A stretch of DNA of 9,977 nucleotides from Methanothrix sp. (GTDB lineage: Archaea > Halobacteriota > Methanosarcinia > Methanotrichales > Methanotrichaceae). The stretch covers positions 1,155 through 11,131 of the forward strand of contig PMNG01000024.1 in the NCBI GenBank assembly GCA_003162615.1, in the 5' to 3' direction. The notes below the pieces were generated by a model. The model was not told the DNA's origin. It saw only the letters and a list, made by a program, of their open reading frames with translations, and ran no database searches. Positions 1-5,460 of the stretch are shown piece by piece. How positions within the stretch are numbered: the first letter of the stretch is position 1; every line of letters begins with the position of its first letter. The position numbers and the translations under genes were made by a program.

Positions 1-59
1 GTCCTCTGACTGCCTTCTCTGAGTATGTATATTGGTGTTCCACCAAATTGTCCTGCCAT
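1..59 (-). CDS. Thermosome (group II chaperonin) subunit, N-terminal fragment
   Basis: The reverse strand reads MAGQFGGTPIYILREGSQR and runs off the window. This is the typical N-terminus of archaeal thermosome subunits (MAGQ/L-GGTP-hILKEGsqRt-GRdA). The thermosome is a cytosolic ATP-dependent protein-folding chaperonin with two stacked rings. The ATG at 57-59 is preceded by GAGGT (complement of 66-70) at suitable spacing, and a TATA-like TTTATATA lies at 109-116, predicting a leader of about 27 nt. Only 19 codons are visible, so the identification rests on the N-terminal signature, start and promoter. Which paralogue (alpha, beta or gamma) it is cannot be told. Confidence 0.82.
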   Translation of the reverse strand, partial: MAGQFGGTPIYILREGSQR

Positions 60-108
60 AAAATTACCTCAATAATTCAATTTAACATCTAATCCTTGTT
101 TAAACTTC

Positions 109-116
109 TATATAAA
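109..116 (-). promoter_or_regulatory. TATA box of the thermosome gene
   Basis: The reverse strand reads TTTATATA. Its centre is about 26 bp upstream of a predicted start site near 86, which gives a leader of about 27 nt ending at the ATG at 59 and containing GAGGT. The element is nearly symmetrical (forward strand CTATATAAAG), so it might also fire rightwards towards the gene at 248, but that would need a leader of about 110 nt. Confidence 0.6.
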
Positions 117-247
117 GAACACGCTATTGGATGTCTTTGCAATAGTCGTATTCAGATCCATAGCTTAAAATCATTCGAGAAATCCATTTGGTAATAAGAA
201 CACCATACAAAGTGATCAGCCATTCTGATTTAACGGAAGTGTAAATC

Positions 248-580
248 ATGTTCAGGGTAGTTGGATTGAATGAGAAAGAAGTAACGAGCGCGGAAAGCTT
301 CACAGAAGCTTTGAGAATTCTTTACAACCGCTGCATTGAGCCGATTGCTCACGGTGAGAAGCCCCAGAATTCAGAAACAACATGTTACATCGAGGCCATT
401 GGGAAAACAGCAGCCGTTCGCATGACCTACCCATACGTATTTGAATTCGCCGTCAAAGCAGGATTGATTATGGACGGCAGATTGGTCGAGCCGCTAATTG
501 AGCCTCCTACCACGGATTTGATCGCCGAATTCAGCAGGGCAGCGATCCTGAAGTTTACAGAAAAAATGGGATGTCACTGA
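248..580 (+). CDS. Hypothetical protein, 110 aa
   Basis: I do not recognise this family. The product is a soluble, acidic to neutral protein of 110 residues with no signal peptide or membrane segment. It starts MFRVVGLNEKEVTSAESF, carries two cysteines before the C-terminal one (NRC near residue 29, TTC near 46), and ends in a predicted helix followed by GCH. The ATG at 248 follows GGAAGTG about 7 nt upstream, a modest ribosome binding site. No clear TATA box sits at the expected distance; CATACAAA near 206 is a weak candidate. The gene converges on the one at 638-1021. An 8-bp perfect inverted repeat with a 3-nt loop (294-301/305-312, each arm containing a HindIII-type AAGCTT) lies near its start. 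Codon use looks like real coding sequence. Confidence 0.6.
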   Translation: MFRVVGLNEKEVTSAESFTEALRILYNRCIEPIAHGEKPQNSETTCYIEAIGKTAAVRMTYPYVFEFAVKAGLIMDGRLVEPLIEPPTTDLIAEFSRAAILKFTEKMGCH

Positions 581-637
581 AAATCGATCTTCGTCCAGGA
601 AAGTTGGCAAGCTCGCTGGACAGATCCAGAACGCCAA

Positions 638-1021
638 TTAAGGCAGCCATGGGCAGATCTCATCCCCACGACATCCCTTTAATGCAGATAGGTATGCATC
701 CAGCAAGGCGTCTCCGGCAGATTCCCCAGTGCCACAATGACGAATGCCATCTCTTCGAACCACGCATGTGGCCCAAGTGTTGCCAGGTTCCTCTCTTATC
801 GGCTCGTGGGTCCATCTTCGCTCTTTTATTGCTGTATTGAGCACTTCCATGAGCTTCTCTAGACTTTCAGGTGAATTTGGCTTAAGCCACAATGGCTGTG
901 TCGCTTTTGGCTCGTACCAATCGTGCCAATGTTTATAGACCTCAGGGTCCTCTTTGCCAAGCTCCATCAGCCTTTCATTAAGGTCGGCGTACCATACACG
1001 TGGAGCGGGCTTGGCGTCCAT
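638..1021 (-). CDS. Small protein resembling a phage ABA sandwich domain, 127 aa
   Basis: The layout resembles the small phage-associated ABA sandwich proteins: an N-terminal segment of short helices, a tryptophan-rich middle (HWHDWYEP near 32-39, then PLWLKPNSPE near 43-52), an alternating strand region with WATCVVRRDGIRHCG, and a closing helix GTGESAGDALLDAYLSALKG (about 97-116), which looks like the A-x-AL-x-A-x-L-x-A terminal helix of that family. The match is from memory of the fold pattern, not a search, so it is tentative. The ATG at 1021 has no ribosome binding site, but a TATA box at 1045-1053 places transcription start almost on the ATG, suggesting a leaderless mRNA. Such domains in a chromosome usually point to a former prophage or a domesticated phage gene. 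Confidence 0.7.
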   Translation of the reverse strand: MDAKPAPRVWYADLNERLMELGKEDPEVYKHWHDWYEPKATQPLWLKPNSPESLEKLMEVLNTAIKERRWTHEPIREEPGNTWATCVVRRDGIRHCGTGESAGDALLDAYLSALKGCRGDEICPWLP

Positions 1022-1044
1022 GGGTTACTTATAGGCTTGAAACT

Positions 1045-1053
1045 TATTTAAAA
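1045..1053 (-). promoter_or_regulatory. TATA box giving a leaderless transcript
   Basis: The reverse strand reads CCTTTTAAATAAG. The AT core is centred on about 1049, some 27 bp upstream of 1022, next to the ATG at 1021. No Shine-Dalgarno sequence lies between box and start, so the transcript probably begins at or within a base or two of the start codon. Confidence 0.5.
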
Positions 1054-1091
1054 GGTTCTAACATGAATTCAGCGAGGCTCGAAGATCTGCA

Positions 1092-1129
1092 TCTGGAAAT
1101 GGAAACTGAAAAAAGAGTACATTTCCAGA
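1092..1129. repeat. Inverted repeat, 10-bp arms, 18-nt loop
   Basis: TCTGGAAATG at 1092-1101 is matched exactly by its reverse complement CATTTCCAGA at 1120-1129. The loop is purine rich. It lies between the leaderless gene and the end of the VOC gene. Its role is unknown; a protein-binding site or an RNA hairpin is possible. Confidence 0.6.
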
Positions 1130-1145
1130 AAGGGAACCAAGAGAC

Positions 1146-1316
1146 ATGAATACCCCGATGGGCTCGTGGCGGCTTAGCTTTATAACGAGTATCTGGGATT
1201 ATTGCAAAGATGCACGACAGAGATGCCGCCCTTGGGAATGGCCAGGGCGGCTATGGCGATGGTATAGGACCTGGAGCGCAAAGGCGTACCTCTACGCGCC
1301 AGATTCCCCTTTATAA
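1146..1316 (+). CDS. Possible tryptophan-rich small protein, 56 aa
   Basis: An ATG-started frame of 56 codons runs from MNTPMGSWRL to YLYAPDSPL and ends in TAA. It contains seven tryptophans, mostly in the stretch PWEWPGRLWRWYRTW (about residues 29-43), and many arginines. Upstream there is only AGGGAA about 11 nt before the ATG and no good TATA box. It overlaps the 3' end of the VOC gene on the other strand by 25 bp. The many TGG codons may simply reflect a locally repetitive GGC/TGG sequence around the hairpin at 1225-1251, and another frame is open there too. I do not recognise a family. Treat it as a candidate only. Confidence 0.2.
   Translation: MNTPMGSWRLSFITSIWDYCKDARQRCRPWEWPGRLWRWYRTWSAKAYLYAPDSPL
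1225..1251 (-). terminator. GC-rich hairpin downstream of the VOC gene
   Basis: GCCGCCCT (1225-1232) and AGGGCGGC (1244-1251) form a perfect 8-bp stem that can be extended by two pairs past one bulge. It lies about 40 nt after the stop of the leftward operon, so it could stabilise or end that mRNA. No T-tract follows it on the reverse strand, which makes a classical archaeal terminator doubtful. Confidence 0.25.
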
Positions 1317-2185
1317 GCCTTCTTCAACTCCTCAATATCAAATTTTTTCATTTTGAGAAACGCCTCGGTCACTCGCGCTAATCTCTCTCTGTCTTTGTCC
1401 CTGAGCATCTCTTCCATAATCGTGGGAACAATCTGCCATGAGAGACCGTATTTATCTTTCAGCCAGCCGCATTGCTCCGCCTTTGGATCTGCGGAAAGCT
1501 TTGCCCAGTAGTAATCAATCTCCTCCTGCATCTCGCAGTGTACAATGAACGAAATGGCTTCATTGAAAGTGAAGTTGTGAACACGCGCGCTGTCCATGGC
1601 TGCAAACTCCTGTCCCTCAAGCGTGAAAGCGGCGTGCTTTATTGTTCCTTCTTTGTCTGGTTCTTCACCCTTGCTGTAGCGGAGGATATCGCCGACTTTT
1701 GCACCGTGGAACACAGTTGCGTAAAAATTGACAGCCTCTTCTGCTCTCCCGGCTTGCTTGTCGGCAAACATAATCGTCGGGGTGATTTTCTGGTTTATCT
1801 TATGCTCGCCCACGAACATCACCTGCCACGAAAGGCCGTACCTGTCCTGCACCCATCCATATCTTTCGCTGAACGGATATTCACCCAGGTCCATGAGTGC
1901 CGTGCCTCCCTCAGAGAGTTTTTCCCATAATGCATCGACCTCGTCCTTTGTCTTACAGGCGACAAGAAATGATACAGATGGATTGAATTTGAAAAGCGGG
2001 CCTGCACTGATGAGTGTGAATTCCTGCCCCAAAAGTTCAATGGTAACAATATCCACCGTGCCTGAAGGGGTGTTATGAAGCATTGTCGTGCTATTGATTT
2101 TCGAGTCCTTAAAAATTGAGGTGTAGAACTTAGCAGCCTCGTTAGCTTCTTTGTCAAACCATAGGTGTGGGGTGATTTTTTGCAT
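1292..2185 (-). CDS. Two-domain VOC (glyoxalase/PhnB-like) protein, 297 aa
   Basis: Two vicinal-oxygen-chelate domains lie in tandem. The first starts MQKITPHLWFDKEANEAAKF and ends in YGWVQDRYGLSWQV (about 108-121). The second starts KITPTIMFADKQAGRAEEAV (about 133) and ends in CGWLKDKYGLSWQIVP (about 240-255), followed by a helical tail ending EELKKAYKGESGA. Both have the pattern of the PhnB-like group often labelled 3-demethylubiquinone-9 3-methyltransferase; that label is historical, and the true reaction is unknown. The start is ATG 2185. A longer frame to 2293 exists but would run through the neighbouring gene. The start sits 1 bp after the stop of the reductase gene, with GAGGG inside the last codons of that gene serving as ribosome binding site, so translation is probably coupled. 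A bacterial origin is plausible. Confidence 0.88.
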   Translation of the reverse strand: MQKITPHLWFDKEANEAAKFYTSIFKDSKINSTTMLHNTPSGTVDIVTIELLGQEFTLISAGPLFKFNPSVSFLVACKTKDEVDALWEKLSEGGTALMDLGEYPFSERYGWVQDRYGLSWQVMFVGEHKINQKITPTIMFADKQAGRAEEAVNFYATVFHGAKVGDILRYSKGEEPDKEGTIKHAAFTLEGQEFAAMDSARVHNFTFNEAISFIVHCEMQEEIDYYWAKLSADPKAEQCGWLKDKYGLSWQIVPTIMEEMLRDKDRERLARVTEAFLKMKKFDIEELKKAYKGESGA

Positions 2186-2186
2186 G

Positions 2187-2861
2187 TTAATTTCCCTCTT
2201 CAAGCCGTTTGCGGCGAGCAAGTTCTGCCTCAGTTGGCGTTTCCAAGGCAAATGACCCAGTTTTGACATTTCCTGCACGCTCATAATTGGCAACTATGAC
2301 GCCCGTGGTTGAAGTCTTGCTATCAACGAGTTTGAATCCCGCTGGAATAGTACCATCGCTAAACAAGCGCTTGCCGGTGCCGATGGTAATCGGGAATATC
2401 TTCAGGCGGAACTCGTCAACCAAGTCGTTCTTCAAGAGCGTTTGAATAAGATTGCCACTGCCGTGGACCTGCAGTTCAGGTCCGTTCTGTGCGTTTAGTT
2501 TTTTAATTTCTTGAGCGATGTCGCCCTTGACGAGCGTGGAATTGCTCCAGTCAAGCTTCTTCAATGTCGTTGAGACAACATATTTTTTTGCGCTGTTGAG
2601 CTTTCCCGCAATCGGGCCATCCTGGTCATCGCTTTTCACATAAGGCCAGTGTGCTGCGAAAATCTCATAAGTCTTCCTTCCAAGCAACAAATCAAATGGT
2701 CCTGCCATTTGCTGGCCCATTACGCCGCCAAGAAAATCATCCCAGTAACCAGCAGTCCACCCACCGTATTTGAAACCACCAGTCGGGTCCTCTTGCGGTC
2801 CGCCCGGTGCTTGCATGACGCCGTCAAGTGTTATGAACGATAATATAATGAGTTTTCTCAT
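2187..2861 (-). CDS. Dihydrofolate-reductase-fold (RibD C-terminal domain) protein, 224 aa
   Basis: This is a stand-alone RibD C-terminal/DHFR-like domain. The N-terminus MRKLIILSFITLDGVMQAPG is the family's first strand and loop. GRKTYE (61-66) is the usual dinucleotide-side motif, HGSGNLIQ (133-140) and FPITIGTGKRLF (156-167) are the conserved C-terminal strands, and a short charged tail with ARRKRLEEGN closes the protein. Family members bind NAD(P)H and reduce unknown small molecules; they are not the full riboflavin enzyme. The ATG at 2861 is preceded by a strong AAGGAGAGG (complement of 2870-2878) and a TATA box at 2912-2919. It heads an operon with the VOC gene. This pair of families is common in soil bacteria, and the strong ribosome binding site suggests acquisition by transfer, which is inference. 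Confidence 0.88.
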   Translation of the reverse strand: MRKLIILSFITLDGVMQAPGGPQEDPTGGFKYGGWTAGYWDDFLGGVMGQQMAGPFDLLLGRKTYEIFAAHWPYVKSDDQDGPIAGKLNSAKKYVVSTTLKKLDWSNSTLVKGDIAQEIKKLNAQNGPELQVHGSGNLIQTLLKNDLVDEFRLKIFPITIGTGKRLFSDGTIPAGFKLVDSKTSTTGVIVANYERAGNVKTGSFALETPTEAELARRKRLEEGN

Positions 2862-2869
2862 CTTATTTT

Positions 2870-2920
2870 CCTCTCCTTAGCTGTTCTTACTTCAAGCCAA
2901 GATTTGGTTGATTTTATATG
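2870..2920 (-). promoter_or_regulatory. Promoter and ribosome binding site of the reductase-VOC operon
   Basis: The reverse strand carries CATATAAAAT at 2911-2920. About 26 bp further on lies a predicted start near 2889, giving a leader of about 28 nt with AAGGAGAGG at 2870-2878, 8 nt before the ATG at 2861. Spacing and strength support real expression of the operon. Confidence 0.6.
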
Positions 2921-2922
2921 GC

Positions 2923-3048
2923 TCAGAACGACTTCAGTATCAGCGTTCGAAGACGCCAACCTGCATCATCCACTCCGAAACGATTAATTTTCTTGTTATG
3001 AAGTATAAGGCTGAGGTTGCTTATTAAATTTTTTAATAATACTTGCAC
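2923..3048 (-). CDS. Possible small ORF or gene remnant, 41 aa
   Basis: A GTG-started frame is open for 41 codons on the same strand as the reductase operon and ends just upstream of that operon's TATA box. Its C-terminal half (NRFGVDDAGWRLRTLILKSF) looks protein-like, the N-terminal half is low-complexity and leucine rich. There is no convincing ribosome binding site. It could be the relic of a gene whose front part is lost, or chance. I do not recognise it. Confidence 0.18.
   Translation of the reverse strand: MQVLLKNLISNLSLILHNKKINRFGVDDAGWRLRTLILKSF
3021..3039. repeat. AT-only perfect palindrome, 8-bp arms
   Basis: TTATTAAA, three T, TTTAATAA. It consists only of A and T and lies in the gap between the reductase operon and the Fic region. 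It may be a transcription stop or a melted site; no function can be assigned. Confidence 0.5.
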
Positions 3049-3296
3049 TTAGGTGACGTTTACTTTGCGGCCTTCAGAACCGCAGCCCTTAATTGCTCTT
3101 TTGTTTTCCTTTAACAGTGTATGGTGGCAGCATTTCCCAGGCGGCCTTTAAGAACGCTTGGACTGATCGGCTTTATAATACATCCATGCTCAAGAACGAC
3201 ATCTAAACCTCAAAGCCATCTGCCACTTCGACACTCTGAGGTGTTCCTCGGTTCCGGAAGATTTATCTTATTACAGCGGAAATAGCCATTATAGAC
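3049..3296. other. Gap without a supported gene
   Basis: No intact gene is visible on either strand. On the reverse strand short open pieces in two frames (for example AWEMLPPYTVKGKQKSN, and ENKRAIKGCGSEGRKVNVT in the next frame) could be fragments of a decayed gene, but I cannot name one. A weak 5-bp inverted repeat, TGCGG/CCGCA, lies near 3065-3083. Confidence 0.4.
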
Positions 3297-3497
3297 GTGC
3301 GTGCGTACATGACAAAGGTGTTTGCGATGGTATGTTCGGACAAAATTGAGGGCGTGTCGGTGCCAACGAAATCACCAGGAACGTCCTTGATGCCCGCAGA
3401 AGAGAGGCTAAGTGCCTTGTCACCTATCGAGCGCAAGCACTTCCTTAAAAGCGTCGCATATCATAAAGACATGCTGGAAGAACTCGCTAAGATGTGA
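3297..3497 (+). CDS. Hypothetical protein, up to 66 aa
   Basis: The frame opens at GTG 3297, or at ATG 3309 for a 62-residue product. The C-terminal half is a charged helical segment, PAEERLSALSPIERKHFLKS followed by MLEELAKM; the N-terminal half contains VFAMVCSDKIEGVSV, strand-like. No ribosome binding site or TATA box is evident. Its TGA directly abuts the stop codon of the broken Fic gene on the other strand, with no base between. It is on the wrong strand and side to be a classical Phd-type antitoxin for that gene. It may be a small independent gene or a remnant. Confidence 0.35.
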   Translation: MRAYMTKVFAMVCSDKIEGVSVPTKSPGTSLMPAEERLSALSPIERKHFLKSVAYHKDMLEELAKM

Positions 3498-3874
3498 TTA
3501 TTCCAGCTTCACGACCATCTTCTTTACCCATTTCGCTATTGAGTCTATCTCTTCTCCTTCAGGACACCTGTATTCGGCTATCCTTACCATTTCACGCACT
3601 ATCTCGGCCTTATCGCTACGATCAAAGCAATAGCCGTTTTGTCTCAAGATGAGATCCGCTAACTCAAAGGCAGTCCTCTTCTGTCCGTCCCAAAAAGGAT
3701 GACGATCGGCCAAAAAAGCGCTTGTGCCGCCTTCCTGAATAAATCCAGCTCACAGTTGATTGCGTCAACTATAAAGGACAATGTAGCTGGATCCCGAACA
3801 CCATGCTCCCCGCCCATCTCCTCGATAAGAAAGTCATGAATCTGTATTATCTTCTTTTCGGTGAGTTTTTCCAT
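3498..3874 (-). pseudogene. Fic/Doc-family toxin, frameshifted
   Basis: Two overlapping reverse-strand frames together make one Doc-sized protein of about 125 aa. The front part, MEKLTEKKIIQIHDFLIEEM ... DLFRKAAQALF, ends in frame 1 near 3715. The back part, ADRHPFWDGQKRTAFELADL ... WVKKMVVKLE, continues in the next frame. Adding one T to the six-T run at 3711-3716 (reverse strand CTTTTTTGG) restores QALFLADRHPFWDG. Fic proteins transfer a nucleotide or phosphate moiety to a target; Doc phosphorylates elongation factor Tu. The Fic motif is HPFWDGQKRT, with Q where the family usually has N. A TTG at 3883 is a possible earlier start, but ATG 3874 fits the family's N-terminus. No Phd-like antitoxin is visible upstream. 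The shift may be real decay, slippage or a sequencing error in the homopolymer. Confidence 0.8.
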
Positions 3875-3883
3875 TGGAGTCAA

Positions 3884-4122
3884 GGATTTGATAATGGTTC
3901 AACGATTTTAAGCATCCTATGGCTTAAAATTGTCAGCAATTTTAGAGGATTCCTAAAAACCTGCCAAAAATTCATAGGCTTTAAATAGTGCTTATAAAGC
4001 TTTGATCAAAATCAGAGGTTAATAGGAATCCTCTTTAAGAAATTAATATCCAAATGGGAGGATTTTAAATTAATCAGGTCTGGAATTGAAGATTTATTTA
4101 ATATTGCCTATAATTGCTTGGG
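3884..4122. promoter_or_regulatory. AT-rich, palindrome-dense region upstream of the Fic gene
   Basis: Four symmetrical elements lie within 110 bp: TAAAATTG/CAATTTTA with a 4-nt loop (3925-3944); AGAGGATTCCTA (3944-3955) and its exact reverse complement TAGGAATCCTCT (4023-4034), each close to palindromic itself; and the perfect palindrome TTTGATCAAA (4001-4010). Between the two 12-mers sit TATA-like sequences in both directions (TTTAAATA at 3980-3987; CTTTATAAG on the reverse strand at 3992-4000). This is what an autoregulated toxin promoter might look like, but no regulator gene is visible. Confidence 0.45.
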
Positions 4123-4299
4123 ATGAAGCAAATACACCAATATACTGAATTTAGCATAGAAAAAAAAGTTTCCCGAATAATATTTTTGACTCAGGAGCTA
4201 ATGGAGCTAATATATCTATTTGATGGGCTAAAGTATCGAAATAAAAGCTATTCCTTTCTTTGTGAATTAGAGGAGAGGAGTAAAGACTCAAGTAGATAG
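4123..4299 (+). CDS. Possible small protein, 58 aa
   Basis: An ATG frame of 58 codons encodes MKQIHQYTEFSIEKKVSRII, then a hydrophobic/amphipathic stretch IFLTQELMELIYLFDG, and a charged tail ending ERSKDSSR. It lies in very AT-rich DNA. A TATA-like TTTATTTA at 4093-4100 sits about 26 bp before the ATG, so a leaderless transcript is possible; there is no ribosome binding site. No family is recognised. Chance opening in AT-rich sequence is a real alternative. Confidence 0.25.
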   Translation: MKQIHQYTEFSIEKKVSRIIFLTQELMELIYLFDGLKYRNKSYSFLCELEERSKDSSR

Positions 4300-4444
4300 G
4301 GCCAAAATAGAGTGGAAAAAGGGAAATGCTGATTATATATTATTTTGGTCGCGAATTAATAGAAATTCTATAGAAAGTCCAAAAATAAGATACAAAAGAT
4401 TAATATAATTAATAATCCAATAGTATTACCCTATCCCTTAACTT
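4300..4444. other. AT-rich non-coding stretch
   Basis: No gene is visible. Two perfect AT-rich palindromes stand out: ATAGAA-A-TTCTAT (4359-4371) and ATTAAT-ATA-ATTAAT (4399-4413). It forms the convergent gap between the small frame at 4123 and the gene at 4445. Confidence 0.4.
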
Positions 4445-4774
4445 TCAATTAAAGCCTTCTGTCTTGATTACCGCTTGTTCATGCGATTTAAACAGGAATT
4501 TTATTAGCTCCTCCTCCAACTCATCCCAATTCTTATTACCGTTTATAGCGGCTAGGATAACAGCTGCAGCTTTAACGGTGTCAGCTTCTTTACCCCAATA
4601 TGGGTCTTGGTCTGGTGTTCTCAAGAGTTCGCCTTTCTCCCACAATTCAGCAGTGAGAGGTTCCCTCAGAACACGAAGCACTCTGTCTCTTTCCGGCAAC
4701 TGAATTTTTAACTCTTCAACTTCTTCTCTTTTGAGATCAGTTCCTCTTTTATATGCTACTACGAATACGTCCAT
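4445..4774 (-). CDS. Hypothetical protein, 109 aa
   Basis: I do not recognise this family. It is a soluble, charged protein with an N-terminal strand MDVFVVAYKRGTDL, a helix rich in E and K (REEVEELKIQLPERDRVLRV), a middle with ELWEKGELLRTPDQDPYWGK, and a helix-rich C-terminal half in which an Ala/Ile helix (DTVKAAAVILAAING) is followed by NWDELEEELIKFLFKSHEQ. There is no signal peptide or membrane segment. The start ATG 4774 is well supported: AAAAGGAGAT lies at 4781-4790, and a TATA box TTTAAATA at 4817-4824 predicts a leader of about 20 nt. It is transcribed alone, flanked by AT-rich DNA and a dead transposase. Confidence 0.75.
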   Translation of the reverse strand: MDVFVVAYKRGTDLKREEVEELKIQLPERDRVLRVLREPLTAELWEKGELLRTPDQDPYWGKEADTVKAAAVILAAINGNKNWDELEEELIKFLFKSHEQAVIKTEGFN

Positions 4775-4780
4775 TGCAAA

Positions 4781-4825
4781 ATCTCCTTTTGAATTAAGTC
4801 TTTAATGTATATTCATTATTTAAAG
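4781..4825 (-). promoter_or_regulatory. Promoter and ribosome binding site of the 109-aa gene
   Basis: On the reverse strand CTTTAAATA (4817-4825) lies about 26 bp before a predicted start near 4794. AAAAGGAGAT (4781-4790) follows at normal distance from the ATG at 4774. It is one of the clearest promoter arrangements in the window. Confidence 0.6.
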
Positions 4826-4914
4826 GTTCCCCTAAGCCTTAAGTAGGATTTGGAGTACTTTATTTTGCAGACCTCAGACTTTATTTGCAGAAACTTAGGA
4901 CCAATCCCGTTTTC

Positions 4915-5460
4915 TTACATTTCATGGATTACCACCTCGTCAGGTTGTAAGCAATAATTTAGCTTGTAAATCATTGACTTCTAGCAGCAGGATTCTTAAA
5001 CTTCGAAGTCTCTGAACTTACGTTTGATTGCTGCGTTAGTAGCCTCGATGTTGCTCCTCTTGTGGTAGTTCTCCATGAACTCCACGCGACTGAGCTTGGA
5101 TAATAATGGTCATCTTCCCCAGATGGTTGATCTGCCAGCCCTCCCCGTTGCTTTCTCTTGAATGGGGCGTAAGGATTGCCGCCTATGTACTCCATCTGAA
5201 GATTGTACGCGAGGAATAGGCTATATTAGCAGAGATCTCATCAATGGTAAAGCCTTGAGCCGTTTTGTTGATGAGATGGCCAAACTGTGGGGAGCCATTG
5301 TCGTTATCACGTGGGTTTCGGAAATTGCAGCAACCATGTTCGTTTTCACTCCAGTGCACGAGCAAAGAGATTCTTATGGATTTTTCATCCTCGAACAAGG
5401 TGGAAGATGAGCCAGAATAGGCTGGAGGAAGAGCTGGAGAGAGAAGATTCGCTAATGGGA
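4915..5460 (-). pseudogene. Relic of a DDE transposase (IS4/IS5-like)
   Basis: Pieces of one transposase are scattered over three reverse-strand frames, in the right order: SSSTLFEDEKSIRIS (near 5370-5425), TGVKTNMVAAISETHV (5308-5355), NDNGSPQFGHLINKTAQGFT and DEISANIAYSSR (about 5200-5305), MEYIGGNPYAPFK (5157-5195), LSRVEFMENYHKRSNIEATN and AAIKRKFRDFEV ending in a stop at 4996, and a C-terminal VVIHEM with stop at 4915. The order follows a DDE transposase of the IS4/IS5 superfamily; SNIEATNAAIKRKF corresponds to the motif around the catalytic glutamate. In ISANIAY, where relatives have SADKAY, the aspartate is replaced by asparagine. At least four frameshifts mean it is dead. No terminal inverted repeats or target duplication were recognised. 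Confidence 0.78.

Noticed and set aside
571..840. 89-codon forward frame opposite the ABA-like gene
   Set aside because: The reverse-strand frame has better composition, a promoter and a plausible fold; this one is a shadow.
1819..2157. 112-codon reverse-strand frame inside the VOC gene
   Set aside because: Shadow of the VOC coding frame; no domain pattern of its own.
2186..2293. Upstream extension of the VOC gene by 36 codons
   Set aside because: It overlaps the end of the reductase gene in another frame, the added residues match nothing of the family, and ATG 2185 has a ribosome binding site and the family N-terminus.
3021..3039. AT palindrome considered as a CRISPR repeat or IS end
   Set aside because: Only one copy is present and no spaced repeats or paired inverted end were seen.
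5162..5410. 82-codon forward frame
   Set aside because: It lies opposite the transposase relic, whose fragments explain the sequence; no start signals.
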